Shown here: positions 35,795 through 48,382 of the stretch, one piece after another
How positions within the stretch are numbered: the first letter of the stretch is position 1
How the letters are laid out: each line of letters starts with the position of its first letter
Assembly (NCBI RefSeq): GCF_026210795.1
Contig: NC_089456.1
Span: 1,428,501 to 1,492,500, forward strand
DNA length: 64,000 nucleotides
Source: Rhizophagus irregularis
Taxonomy: Eukaryota > Glomeromycota > Glomeromycetes > Glomerales > Glomeraceae
Direction of reading: 5' to 3'
The notes under the pieces: model-generated
Told to the model about the DNA's origin: nothing
Seen by the model: the letters and a program-made list of their open reading frames with translations, nothing else
Databases searched by the model: none
Translations under genes and position numbers: made by a program

Positions 35795-36530
35795 ACAAAA
35801 TAGTAAGTTTTGAAGCATTTGCTTTGAAACTTTTAATAATTTTTTTTTATTTTAGGAAACATTTCTAACGCTTCCTATACTTTCTTTTTTTAGATCTTAA
35901 TATTCAATTTTGAAAATCTAGGAAATTAAGGGTAAGTTTTATTGTTTTTTTAATTTCTTTTAGGAAATATTTCTAATATTTTCTTCCTATTTTTTTGTGT
36001 AGATCTTTCAGTATTAAACTTTGGGAAGCAAGAAACTGAAAGGGTAAGTTTCAAAGTATTTTGCTTTGAAACTTTTTAAAAAAAAAAAATTTTAATTTTT
36101 TATAAGGAAATGTTTCTAATGTTTCCTATTTTTTTTGTAGAGATTTTCAGTATTTGACTTTGGAAGGCAAATTGGTAAATTTCAAAGCATATTGTATACT
36201 TCAATTCTTTTAAAAAAAATTTTTTTTTTGTAAGGAAACATTTCTAAGTTTCCTTTTTTTTTGTAGGATTGGATAATGAAAATTGAAACAAACTGATAAG
36301 TTTTGCAATATTGCAAAACTTAATTTATTATTTTTTTTATTAAAAAAAATGTTAACTAATATTTTTATTCTTTTACTTTTTGTAAGTTCCAGACGTTTGG
36401 ATAATGGAAATTAAAACAAACTGATGTTGCATTGCAAAATTTAATTTTTAATTTTTTTTAAAGAAATGTTAACTAACATTTTTTTCTTCTTTTTATAAGA
36501 ATACTGGACAAAAGTACAACCTAAACTTTA
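35795..36530 (+). repeat. Tandem ~110-135-bp units with splice-site-like signals
   Basis: Five or six diverged units. Each opens with a donor-like GGTAAGTTT (about 35797, 35931, 36043, 36173, 36296). A run TTTGAAACTTTTT and AGGAAAYATTTCTAAYRYTTCC follow, then a T-rich acceptor-like TTTTTGTAG (35893, 36002, 36141, 36267). A 28-41-nt segment then leads to the next donor. The order donor, pyrimidine tract, acceptor, short 'exon' repeats throughout. No long frame results, so coding is unproven. Confidence 0.5.
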
Positions 36531-36768
36531 GTAAAAAGTAATAAAATAAGGGAAAGAGAATTAGGGAATTTTTATTTTTTTTTGTTTATATTTATTAAAT
36601 TTTTATTTCTTTTTTTATATTTCTTTAAGGGAAAGGAGAAAATGATAACTTTCAAAATTTTCAAAATAAATTTTTTCTTAATTAATAATTTTTTAATTTT
36701 TTTTTTAGGAAATTACAGTAATTTTTAAATACTTATTAATATAAAAAATAAAATTTTTCTAACTATTA

Positions 36769-36883
36769 CCAGGAATGATAATTACTGGTAACTGAAATTA
36801 TGATGATCGACCAGCATTAAAAAAATATAGTGCCAGTAAAATTGATAATTCTGGCCAATAGTGATGATTACCAATAATTTAAA
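36769..36883. mobile_element. Small MITE, same family as 63210-63332
   Basis: Contains TGAAATTATGATGATCGACC, AAAAAAATA, AGTGCC-GTAAAA and GATAATTCTGGCCAA. The same words occur in reverse complement at 63210-63332. Ends are diverged inverted repeats (RGTGATRATYACYGGT-like). Confidence 0.5.
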
Positions 36884-37177
36884 GTAAAAAATTATAAAAT
36901 AAATATTATTATATCTTTAATTTTTAATAATAATTTTTTTTTAAAGCCAAGCAAATTAAATTTTATGTTTCTCATCACCAGCTGTGTGACTTCAATCAGG
37001 GACTGCAAATATTTTTTTATTATCATCACATGATTACATTAACATTTATATTTCACAACTATTTTGTTATACAACTGCATGGATTTTTTTATTGGTCAAA
37101 ATTTTTGCACTTAAGCCTTTTTGGCTTTTTTTCTTTTGATGTTCTTCACCACCAAACTTCAAACCTTTTCCTCTTTT

Positions 37178-37390
37178 TCACTTAAATCCTAGACCTGTCT
37201 CACATTTACTACAATACAGGTAAATATCTTTGCTACTTGATATCTCAATGTCAGCAATACTACAATTAAAACATACTGCTGTGAAACATTTAGCAGAATA
37301 ATAAGGTTTTTCTATTTCATGTTGACATCTTAACTTTACATTCACAAAAATATCCTTAAACAATTCTCTAACTGTTTCCTCTTATTTTTG
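37178..37390 (-). CDS. Short cysteine-rich frame, possible gene fragment
   Basis: About 68 codons, minus strand, no ATG at the start. Cysteine pairs (KCFTAVCFNC and YCSKCETG) suggest one zinc-ribbon-like fold. Composition is normal rather than low-complexity. Probably a fragment of a larger or mobile gene. I do not recognise the family. Confidence 0.25.
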
Positions 37391-38015
37391 TTCCATATTG
37401 CTTGTATTTGAATTTATAACTATAGACAAATCTGTAAGTTCTACAAAAGTAATGCCACAGCTATAACTAACAGTCACTAAAAAAGAATGCAATTTTTGAA
37501 TTATTTCCTGTTTGACTTTATATTTAAAACACTAAAAGATTTGTTGGTTGCCGATCGTACTAAAATAGAAAAGCTTGATTCGAAATGTATTTATATAATC
37601 AGCAAATCAATACCAAAGATGGGGGATCAGCATCTTAAAATGGAAATCACTCAAAAACTAATCTTATGTTAACGTTAAGTTAACGTTAACCTATCATGAC
37701 ATGTCAATCATTTCAAGTCATAACAATAACGTGACGCGCCACCCACCCACCCATAGGGTGATATTGCACTTATATAGAATGATCTTTCTTGCTTAAAAAT
37801 TATGGGATAAAATTTTTAGCAAATCATGTGAAAACTGAATAATTTTTTTGTTAGCCAAAAATGATCAACAACCGGATGACAAATTTTAATATTATGTAAA
37901 TAAACAATTTGTTTGTATTACTTATTTAAATATAGATACATTTTTTTTTTATTTTGAACCAAAAAATAAACAATAATCAAATGGTAAATTTTCATTATCG
38001 TCGTCATTACATTAT

Positions 38016-39293
38016 CATTATAATTAAAGTTCCCTGCCGAAATTAGGGAGTTTCGGCATGTCAAAATTGTCAAAACTATTTTGACATGTCAAAATTGTCG
38101 AAACCTAAAAATATTACATTTCACGTAATAACTCCGCGTCCAATGATCATAGAAAGATGCACTATAGCTCGTTGGAATCGTCTCATAACGACGAGTCGAA
38201 TGGTGGCTAAATCGTCTTTCTACGATCACTGGATGCCGAGATATTAAGCGAAACGTCAAAAATCGGCATTTTGTATTTTGCGATACTGCGCCATTTGACG
38301 TTTCACTTAATAACTCGGCATCCAATGATCGTAGAAAGATGCACCATAGCTCGTTGGAATCGTCTCATAACGACGAGTCGAATGGTGGCTAAATCGTCTT
38401 TCTACGATCACTGGATGCCGAGATATTAAGTGAAACGTCAAAAATCGGCATTTTGTATTTTGCGATACTGCGCCATTTGACGTTTCACTTAATAACTCGG
38501 CATCCAATGATCGTAGAAAGATGCACCATAGCTCGTTGGAATCGTCTCATAACGACGAGTCGAATGGTGGCTAAATCGTCTTTCTACGATCACTGGATGC
38601 CGAGATATTAAGCGAAACGTCAAAAATCGGCATTTTGTATTTTGCGATACTGCGCCATTTGACGTTTCACTTAATAACTCGGCATCCAGTGATCGTAGAA
38701 AGATGCACCATAGCTCGTTGGAATCGTCTCATAACGACGAGTCGAATGGTTGCTAATCGTCTTTCTACGATCACTGGATGCCGAGATATTGAGCGAAACG
38801 TCAAAAATCAGCATTTTGTATTTTGCGATACTGCGCCATTTGACGTTTCACTTAATAACTCGGCATCCAATGATCGTAGAAAGATGATTTAACCACCATT
38901 CGACTCGTCGATATGAGACGATTCCAACGAGCTATGGTGCATCTTTCTACGATCATTGGATGCCGAGTTATTAAGTGAAACGTCAAATGGCGCAGTATCG
39001 CAAAATACAAAATGCTGATTTTTGACGTTTCGCTCAATATCTCGGCATCCAGTGATCGTAGAAAGACGATCTAACCACCATTCGACTCGTCGTTATGAGA
39101 CGATTCCAACGAGCTATGGTGCATCTTTCTACGATCATTGGACGCCGAGTTATTACGTGAAACGTAATATTTTTAGGTTTTGACAATTTTGACATGTCGA
39201 AACTATTTCGGCATTTCGGCATTTCTACAGGTTTTAGTTTCGACATTTCGACAATAGCCTGTAGAGTTTTGGCAGGCAACTTTAGTTATAATG
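38016..39293. mobile_element. Palindromic element made of 182-bp tandem units
   Basis: The outer ends ATTATAAYTAAAGTT-CCTGCC are inverted (about 38016-38042 and 39268-39293). Inside are TTTCGGCAT/TTGACATGTC blocks on each side. Next come units of 182 bp: 'cgatactgcgcc' recurs at 38281, 38463, 38645 and 38826. Each unit is itself palindromic, with TTCACTTAATAACTCGGCAT and its mirror. Orientation flips at about 38886, and inverted copies run to about 39165. Frames of 60-85 codons arise from the repeat and are not genes. Confidence 0.8.
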
Positions 39294-40480
39294 CTATCAT
39301 GAAAATTTTTTCAGGGTAGTAATTCTAAAAATGATTAACAATCAGATAATAAGATTGTTGTTTTATTATAATGTTATCATAAAATTTTTTTTTCTCAACA
39401 ATTGGATGATAAAATTAAATAAATGTTATATCAAGTAATTTTTTATTTTGAAACAAAACAATAAACAACAACTAAATGGTAAAATTTCATTATCATTGTC
39501 TTATTATTATGATATTCAGTTATCATAATTTTCCAGAACTAAAAATGATCAACAATCGGATAGTAGAATTGTTTTATTACAATATAATCATGAAAAATTT
39601 TTTTCCAGAGCCGTAATTCCAAAAATGATGATAGTAAATATTAAATAAATGCTTTATCAAGTAATAAACAATCTTTCTGTATTGTTATTTAAAGTTAATC
39701 ACATATTCTGATATATATATTTTTTTATTTTTAAACCAAAAAATAAACAACAATCAAGATAATTAACCTTAAAATGATTAACAAGTGAAATAACTAAGCC
39801 AAAAATGATTAACAAGCAAAATAAACCGAAAATGATCATCCTTTACCAAATGAGAAAAAAATTATGTTAATAGCTAGTTAAGAGTAATTTCTCATTTTTT
39901 TTTATAGATATGTTAAATATAATCAAAAATTTTGCAAATAAAGTGAAAGTTATGGTTTGGCTAGAAAAGCCCGGCGAGCGAAGCGAGCCAAATGAAATTG
40001 CATCATCATAATAAATCACATGAATATTTAATACACAATCACATGATCTACCAGTAATTTTTCCACCAGTTAAAATTTAGAAATTCTCTTTAAATCTTAA
40101 AAACTATTTATCATAATAATTATGATACTGTATGGTAGTATAAACCAACTTAATTAAAAAAAAAGTCAGAATTATTACAGTTCTAATTATACTATGACTA
40201 TAGCTCCCTGCCATGTTTAATGTTAACTTGTTAGAATATAAAACTCTTGGCTTATTACATTCAATACATGAAATACATTGTAACCATGGATATTGGACTT
40301 AATGGAATAGATAAATAATATATCGAATAGAAGATTACATGGTAGGAAGTCACATGATCGGATAAATAATTAGCCGGAAAGGATAAATGATTAACGATAA
40401 ACCAATAGATTAATCAGGAAGGTCGATCGATGCAGCTTAGCAACCAGTTTATCAAGTTCATCAATAGGAATAATTAGGAG
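39294..40480. other. Non-coding AT-rich stretch
   Basis: No gene is recognised. Several short diverged repeats of the type 'caacaatcrgatrataaaattg' recur between 39320 and 39780. Confidence 0.45.
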
Positions 40481-40489
40481 GAGTAACTA

Positions 40490-40870
40490 TAAGCCACAAA
40501 AGATAGATTATGGGATAATATGAAAAGATAATATAAAAGATAATATAAAAAGATGATACAAAAAGATAGCACAGCCACAAAAGATGGATTATTTCTTTAT
40601 GATATAATATTTGAAAGATTATGTTATTTTAAAGAAAAGATAGCACAGCCATAAAAGATGGGTTATAAATTATTTCTTTATGATGTAATATTTAAAAGAT
40701 AGAAAAGATAACATATAAAATAGTATATAAATAGCATATTAAAAATAGTGTATTAAAAAGATAGCATATTGAAAATAGTATATTAGAAAGATAGTACATA
40801 AAAGATAGTACATAAAAGATAGTACATAAAAGATAACACATAACATAAAATATTAGATAAGAAGTAAGAA
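40490..40870. repeat. Irregular tandem repeats of AAAAGATAGYACATA type
   Basis: Words AAAGATAGTACATA, AAGATAGCATATT and AAAGATAGCACAGCC repeat with variable spacing; three perfect adjacent copies of the 14-bp unit lie at about 40798-40838. Confidence 0.7.
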
Positions 40871-41284
40871 AAAGAAAGAATAAGAAAGTTTGTTAAAATA
40901 GGAGTGGAATGGGAATGGAATTCCACAGTCGCCAGTGAGGATTTTGAATTTTAGGTAATTTAGTTAGTTGTGAATTTTATGAAGATCAAAATATAAATAA
41001 AGTACTTTTTACCCATTAATTAATGATTATCGACTCTTTTATACTGTTTTCTTATGATGAAAAAGTATGTTAAATAATGAATTCCTTTACCATTTGATAT
41101 ATGAGAAACGCATGAACATAATAGTTCGGTTAGTCGGAATGTACACAATCATATGGGTAAAGGGTTCATAAATGTTTGTAAAAATGTTAATTATTAAAGT
41201 TATTTCGAATATACTTATGGTTCACCTAAGTTTTAATTAATGTTAAATAAGTATTAAAATGATGGAATGAATATGAATATAAAG

Positions 41285-41450
41285 AATTAAGGAGTCCCAA
41301 GTGTGACTCGTATTATTTTGAGAAACCCGAGTGTGGTTTATTGAGAAGCCCAAGTGTGGCTTGTATATTAAGAAAGTCCGAGACCAGTGACTTTAGAGCC
41401 CAAGTGTGGCTAATGTATATTAAGAAGTCCATGTGTGACTTAGAAATGGG
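41285..41450. repeat. Repeats of GAAGCCCAAGTGTGGCT
   Basis: Six diverged copies of AAG(T/C)CC-AGTGTGRCT, 25-45 bp apart, in a non-coding context. The flanking DNA (40870-42390) has no recognised gene. Confidence 0.7.
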
Positions 41451-42391
41451 TGAAAATCAAGTTAAAGATGTAAAACTAAACCAAGCAAAAATATTAATGT
41501 TTCGCCGAGAGTACATATAATAGAAGTAGGGAATTTTGTTTACCGCCGGGTAGCAGATGGGGGTGACAACGCGAATTTTGTAAGATATTTAACTCTTTTC
41601 TTTGATTTTTCTTTTAATAAATAGTACTAATATTCATCTTACTTTTTTCAGATGGTTTGTTCTTCAACTCTTTGGACTTGGTGTAATTATGCATTTCAAT
41701 AAAAATTAGACAAAATATAAACTGATTTGAGGTTAGAAGTCATAAGCTAACTCACCAGCTGGCAAAGTGTATGAAATTTCTTTAAAATCACAAAGAAAGC
41801 CTTGCTAAAGTCATCTTTAGTGTAGGTCTAGTAATACATTGCCTTAATTGAGCGTGGCTACGAAGTTTATGATTCTATATTTATGTTTTTGTTTAATACA
41901 TGTATAAAAGTCTCTGTACAAGTCATTTTATAATAAATGTTATACTTATTTCATTGTAATTTCAAATTTACATAAAATTGTTAAATCAATTATCTGTATA
42001 TTTACATTTAATTATGTACATTTAATGTTAAAAGATGGTTAAATTTATGTTTAAATTAATAAAGTAATTCATATATTATTCAGTAAACATTGTTTTTTAT
42101 ATAATTACTAATGATTATTTAATGATAATTTAGCATAGTATCAGTGTATCACACGGTTTTAATACAGTTTCAATATTATCACTATGCAATTACAAGTATT
42201 ATAACTATGTTTTTGACAATTCTGAAATTTATTAATATTAAAATAGTTTACCGTTTTATAACATTGAAAAATTTAAATTCACAGTATCATTACGATATAC
42301 CTAACAACACTGTCACAGCATCGTGAGTGTATTGTAACTTTGCATTAATGTAAAATGCATTGTCACATTATTACAACCATGATGTTACATC

Positions 42392-42617
42392 AGGACCCCG
42401 CCTACTACTAAGATATGTTACCGGTAGAAATTTCACTTTCATATGAAACCTTACCTTAGGATTTGCTTAAATTCTATTGGTTAATTGACTAAAAAGGAAA
42501 AAAAATCATAATAATGTAACATAAAATTTCCTTTTATAGTAGGATCTTCAAAGAGTTTTATATGTAAACCTTACCTTAGGCCACAGGGTGACCTATCTTA
42601 ATAGTAGGCGGGGACCT
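42392..42617. mobile_element. AGGACC MITE, 226 bp, 8-bp duplication GTTACATC
   Basis: Ends AGGACCCCGCCTACTA / TAGTAGGCGGGGACCT; target duplication GTTACATC at 42384-42391 and 42618-42625. A longer inner inverted block (AAACCTTACCTTAGG) occurs twice in direct orientation. No coding content. Confidence 0.85.
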
Positions 42618-43591
42618 GTTACATCATAGTGAAAGTGTTGTCTTAAAATCATAAGTTTCTGCTATGTGGTGTATTTTCTGGATAAATTGCAGCAATTTGA
42701 TTGTGTAAATCTTTTACTAATATTGCTTTTGCTAGATAAACAATTGTGTCATGGCATCATTCATCAACAGCTAATAAAGAATCTACTGAATTTTTTATGG
42801 TACCATCCAGAAATTTTTGACAATATTTCCAGAAAACATTATACTTTTCTAACTGACTAAGATTTAATTCATGCAAATCAATTACAATTTTTGGATTACT
42901 AAATTGTAATGCTCTTATTATACAAAAATCAACTTTTTAGTATTTCAACTGCAGAAAATTCAATCTGATCTGTTTAATATTTATCACCCATCAAACTAAT
43001 TCGTCTAATAAAATACAATCCAGATATTCATAGTGACAAATTAAAGATTATCCAGACATCTTAACAGTCCATCTGGATATTCTTTAATAATCTAAATATA
43101 TGGAAATTTACTACGATGTCTCCAAAATTTAAGTGGCTGAAAAATCAAACGATTTAAAGAAGAAAAACAAAATTAGTGAAAAAAACAAAAAAAAAGTAAC
43201 AAAAAAAAGAAATAAAAAAAGTTAACTTAACTATTGTTTTTGAAGCCAAGTGGTCAAAAAACTGAAGGTCTAACAAAATTAAAGGATAATCTGTTAATGA
43301 TACAAATAATCTAGATAATCTGTTACAGATAACCTTCAATCCTCTCATTTATATTCATTTATCATCCATATTCGTTTAAAAAATCCTATCTGGATAACCG
43401 TAAATAGCAGATATCCATCCATGGATATAAATTGCGGGTAAATGGGTTGAAACACTACAACTTCTGCCTCATTTTCACAATTTGCTGCAGTGTTATCTTG
43501 TAAAAGTGTCTTATAAATATTTCGAAAAATTAATTTTTTTACTGTATTTATATTAATAAATGCATATTTTTGTTTTCTGAAAAGGTATTAT

Positions 43592-43885
43592 AGGACCCCG
43601 GATATCTCCAAAACAGGTCATAAGTCACACTTTCGGCAGATTGGCCCATTTTCAGGGGCTCAAAAAATCGTTTTTTGTAAATATCTCAGCATCTAGTAGT
43701 CCAATTTTGATGAACATTTTTTTAAATTGTAGAGCTAAATGAGGGCTACAAAATAAAAAATAATTCATTAAAATTGAATCACTGGATGCTGAGATATTTA
43801 CAAAAAACAATTTTTTGAGTTTTAGCAAAAAGGGTGTTTTGGCCAAAAGTCCATTATGACCTTTATATTAGATATCCGGGGTCCT
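43592..43885. mobile_element. AGGACC MITE, 294 bp, 8-bp duplication GGTATTAT
   Basis: Ends AGGACCCCGGATATC / GATATCCGGGGTCCT with duplication GGTATTAT (43584-43591, 43886-43893). The centre carries the shared core ATCTCAGCATCTAGTAGTCC and its mirror ATCACTGGATGCTGAGAT. It lies inside the decayed gene. Confidence 0.9.
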
Positions 43886-44224
43886 GGTATTATGGTACAA
43901 ATTCTTTAAGATTGGAAATAATCTTTCGTAATTCATTCATTATTTCTGATTCTGCTGTTACATGTATATCAACCTTTCATATCCAAGTGACATTAAATGT
44001 ATTATTGCCAGAATTAAAAGAATAACGATTAACTTTAAAAGGAAATGCTTTTTCAAAACCATTAAGATATATAAACATATCGTTTTCTACAAATTAATTG
44101 TATATTAATTTTTTATTGAATTAATTTTAGTAAATTATTAATTACTTACGTAGGATAATGTAGTGTTCTGCACGAATTGATTCATGACATGGTGTGACCC
44201 TGATTGCTTTCAAATAATAAAAAC

Positions 44225-44365
44225 GTATTTTGCAAATAACTTTAATCTAGCAATTCATTTTCAATGATCTTTTTTTATTTTGATCAATACAATGAGACCT
44301 ATTGATTAAAAAAAAAGATCATCAAAATTGGATCACTAGATCCTGAGATAATAATTTTTAGAGGT
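44225..44365. repeat. Remnant of the shared-core palindrome
   Basis: GGATCACTAGATCCTGAGATAAT at about 44330 and the facing AATCTAGCAATTCA...AATGATC at about 44245, around CAATGAGACC, match the core seen in the 294-bp elements. No clear termini. Confidence 0.45.
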
Positions 44366-45708
44366 CAAATCGAGTTTGAATTGAATCTGAATCAAATCGA
44401 ATTTCAGAGGAGAAATTTGATTCATGCAGAATACTAATCTAACAGAATCCAATATTCTAATTCTTGCAAAACATTAACTAATGTTTCATATTTATTTATA
44501 ACATCACTTAGATGAAACTTATTAGTATTATAAATGATAGTAGTTCCAGAATCTGCAATAGAATGAATTGATTTATCCAGGATGTGATTTTCATTTATAA
44601 TCTTTGTTTGATTATCTAAATATAATACATATGATACTAAAGAATCTAAAAATTCAATAAATATTTCTTTGAACCAATTAAATGAAGGTTTGTTAAATCA
44701 TTTTGCTTCTTTATAGGGTATCAAATTTCCAATATACTCATTTAATATATCTTTATCAAAATCGGGTCTTTTTTTTTGTATTTTACTGGATTAGCACATT
44801 TAAAAAAATTATCCAATTGTTTGGAAATGCTATATCCTCAATTTTTAAGTTTTTTAACACCACACATATCAATATACCAGATTGCTTCTGTTACATATTT
44901 AACAAATTCTTGTCCAAGACTTTCAACTACATCTTTTTCAACCCATCCTGCATTATTTTCTTGAAGATAATCAATAAAATCAAAAATCATACATTTTTTT
45001 TCATTACCATTTTCCTTCATTATCAGTAAATAACGCTAATTTGATTCTTGTAATAAAATATTAAAAGCATTTTTTTTAACTAATGATTGTCTTGGTATAT
45101 CTTGCAATCGGAATTCAATGTATTGACCAAAATTTTTTGTAGCATTAGCAATTGAACAATCTAAAACCACCCATTAGAAACACTATTAACATGTTTTCCT
45201 AAAAAAGCTTTAACTTCTAACTCCCGATTTTCTTCAGGCAAAATATTTAATAGTAAATCATTATAAAATTGTTCAATTGTATATTCATTATCCATGGCAT
45301 TAAATGAATGGATCATCTATCTATATATTTATTTTAGACCTCTTTTTATAATATGTTGATTACACTCATTTTTTAAACAACTGTGGAATTTGTGAAATGT
45401 GGTTTTATCACATTTTTTTGTACATTTTTATTAACAATTAAATGAAAAGATTACAGAACATCCAATAACTTTATAAATATATTGTACATCCCATTTTATT
45501 GCACAAATAGAAATAATTTGGATCAATAAAATTGATTTACATATATAAAAATAAAAAAAAAATCTGGCCTTTTATGTCAAATCATGTGATTTTAAAAATA
45601 AGAAACATAAAATTTAATTTGTTTGGCCTAATAATAATTTTTTTTTAATAATATTTTTTTTTAATAATAATTTTTTTTTTTATAATAATTTTTTTTAATT
45701 TTTTTTTT

Positions 45709-46076
45709 GGGTATTGCTAAATATCACCAGTGGTGATCGTTACCACATGTAAATTATTTTTTGAATTTTCAAAATTTTTGACTGAGATATTATTCTAATT
45801 ATAATATAAATAGTTTTTAAGAAAAATAGGAAGGTTTGATTTTATAAGTAAAATAAAATTTTTTGTTTTAAAAAAGATTTTTTTTAGTCAAATTTTCAAA
45901 ATTTTAGTGTGATTAGTATCTATCTACTCAGGTTTGTTTTATACATTTATTATTTAAATTGAAATTTTTGAAAAAAAAATTTACGATGTGTTTTTTAACT
46001 CTGGCCAAAATTATAATTTTCGGCCAGAATTAAGTGGTGTAGTGACGATCACCACTGGTGATATTTAGCAATACCC
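45709..46076. mobile_element. 368-bp MITE with ~37-bp inverted ends
   Basis: GGGTATTGCTAAATATCACC on the left and GGTGATATTTAGCAATACCC on the right, continuing AGTGGTGATCGT / ACGATCACCACT. Flanked by T runs on both sides (possible T8 duplication). The inside contains CTGGCCAAAATTATAATTTT-type words; non-coding. Confidence 0.85.
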
Positions 46077-46665
46077 TTTTTTTTTTATAATATTTTTTTT
46101 TTAATAATAATTTTATGATATATACAAATTTGCATCACTATTTATAATATTCTTAAAAAAGTAATTAATCTTAATAAGAAAATTATCTTCTTATTTTAAT
46201 TTAGTAAAAAAAGTTTTTTAAATTAATGAAAAAAAAATGTGATAAATTCTAAAAGAAAAACAAATATTAAAAATTAATATAATCAATAACCTTTTAATTT
46301 AATCATTAAAAAAAAAATTTTTCATAATTTCATAACTGATAAAAGGTGAAAATATTTTTTACCTTAGGTAAAATTTAATATTCTTTATCCTTTAAAGCCA
46401 TAAATTGTCAAAAATATTAAAATAATATTTTATAATTTTTCTTAAGGTATTAAGTAAATTTGTAGAACAATCAAAATTATCTAGTATAAATCATAATTTA
46501 AAAGATATATAAAGCTTTAATTTATTTGACAAAATAATTTCAGATTTGCATTGTATTAACATTTGCTTATACTTCTTATATGATATCAGTTATTATAATA
46601 CTACTAGATAAACTTGTACCATCTTTAAATAGTTTTCACAAAATTATTTTTTCTAGAACTAAACC

Positions 46666-46959
46666 AGGACCCCAAACATTACATATACAACTCAGTGGCA
46701 ACTTTTTCGCAGATTGACCTAAATTTTACAAAAAAAAAATCAATTTTTTTGCGATTATCTCAGCATCCAGTGGTCCAATTTGTACAAACTTTCTTTTGTT
46801 TTGTAGCTCTCATTGAGCTCTACAAAATAAAAAAATCCGCATGAATCAGATCACTGGATACTGAGATAATCGCAAAAAATGGAAAATAATAAAAGAGCAA
46901 ATTGGGTCTTTTTTGGCAAAAAGTCAGTTGTAAATTCTATAAGAGATGTCCGGGGTCTT
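46666..46959. mobile_element. AGGACC MITE, 294 bp, 8-bp duplication ACTAAACC
   Basis: Ends AGGACCCC / GGGGTCTT with duplication ACTAAACC (46658-46665, 46960-46967). Same length and inner plan as the element at 43592, including ATCTCAGCATCCAGTGGTCC and ATCACTGGATACTGAGAT. Confidence 0.9.
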
Positions 46960-48382
46960 ACTAAACCAGTATAACTAAATTTACTAATGCAAATTGAACC
47001 AATTCTTTAGTTTTTAACACCTTTCTTTTTTCAGATAGGTCAGATAGAATCCCGAATAATACTAATATAACTCACAAGTAAACTTTAATAAGTACTGAAA
47101 TAAAAATACATTTTATAATATAACTCTGTTAATATTAAAGCTAAGAATTTGATTTTACTATCATTAGAATCCTCTCATTGAGACGAATCTAATGATATAA
47201 ATTTTATTAAAATCTAATCACTAGTTGTGTTAAAAACAGGGGTATGTAGGATAACGAAATTTTGAAAATACCCCTGTAATACACAACTTTTGAAAAATTT
47301 TAATATAAACTCTCAAATGATAGTTGTATATGTACTTTTTCGTGCGACTATTTCATTTTTGACTTTTCTTATGTTTGTTATCTCTTGTATATGTTTTGAG
47401 TGCGCATAAAGTATGACTGTTGATAGTTGTATTAGTATTGTTTGGGATCCTGATCAGATAAGTAGATAAGTAATGTATTACATTTTTTCTATTTTACTTT
47501 TATTGTTTTTTCATTTCTAAAATTGTTAATCATATCATCTGGACTAACTTATTCTTCTTGTAAAAGAAACTCTACTATTTCCAATAATTTTATTATTTCT
47601 TTTTTGCTATCAAATAATTTTGGTTTATTGGCAATTCTCTTATAAATACAATTATCGTATTTATTATATATAGATAGTTTATTTTCATCTGGCTATGTTT
47701 AATACTGCCAAATTAGCTGTTGATGGCATTCATACTGTAAAATGCAGTAGTAGAAGACTTTAAAAATATTATTTGCAACCTGTTCAAACTTGTTAGTTAG
47801 ATTCTATTTATTTATAAAATATCTATAATAAATTCTTTACCAAAAAAAAAAAGAATTTAGCAAATAGTAAAATAAAGAAGATGAAAAGATATAAAGAATT
47901 ATTATATTTTTTGATATTTTGCTATTATTGAATAATTTGTGCATATATCTTTTTATTAAAATATCACATATATTGCAGTAGTATTGCAGTAAATAAATAA
48001 TTTTTTTTATCTTTTTATAACATTTATATAACCTGTTCGGTTAATACTAATTAAAGTATTATTATTATCTTTTTTTTTTTATTTATCCTCATAGGGATCA
48101 ATATTTTATTATGGTAGTTAGTTTATATATTCATAAATATAAACTTCTAAAATATCTCACTTAACCAGTAAATATTTCTGATGAACTAAATCAAAGTATT
48201 ATAAATATATAAAATATATAGTTTACTTAATAAAACTTAAATTTATTAAAATATTAATAAAAAATACTTAATTAACATTTATTTATTTTTATATAATTAA
48301 ATAAAAATAAAATTTTTATTTAAAAATATAACTTTTAAAACAACTTTTGCATAAAAAAAAATTAGAAGAAATCTGTAAAACC

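Larger units (their letters stand above)
42655..45300 (-). pseudogene. Decayed protein gene, unknown family, split by a MITE
   Basis: Minus-strand coding-like stretches run in shifting frames. From 45295 they start MDNEYTIEQFYNDLLLNILP. LDCSIANATKNFGQYIEF (about 45160-45110) and a 60-codon stretch (FVKYVTEAIWYIDMCGVKK, 45020-44838) follow. Then come SFNWFKEIFIEFLDSLVSY (about 44680) and VENDMFIYLNGFEKAFPFK (about 44090). After the MITE at 43592-43885, KQKYAFININTVKKL follows (about 43570). Near 42860-42660 is KYCQKFLDGTIKN...HDTIVYLAKAILVKDLHNQ. Stops and frameshifts separate them. It may be an old transposon protein or a duplicated host gene. Whether 42.66 kb belongs to the same gene is uncertain. 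Confidence 0.45.

Noticed and set aside
38089-39279. Several 60-85-codon frames with near-identical peptides
   Set aside because: They are translations of the palindromic 182-bp repeat on both strands, not genes.
40222-41700. Possible LTR beginning TGTTAGAATA
   Set aside because: No matching second LTR, no CA terminus with target duplication and no internal retroelement genes could be found.
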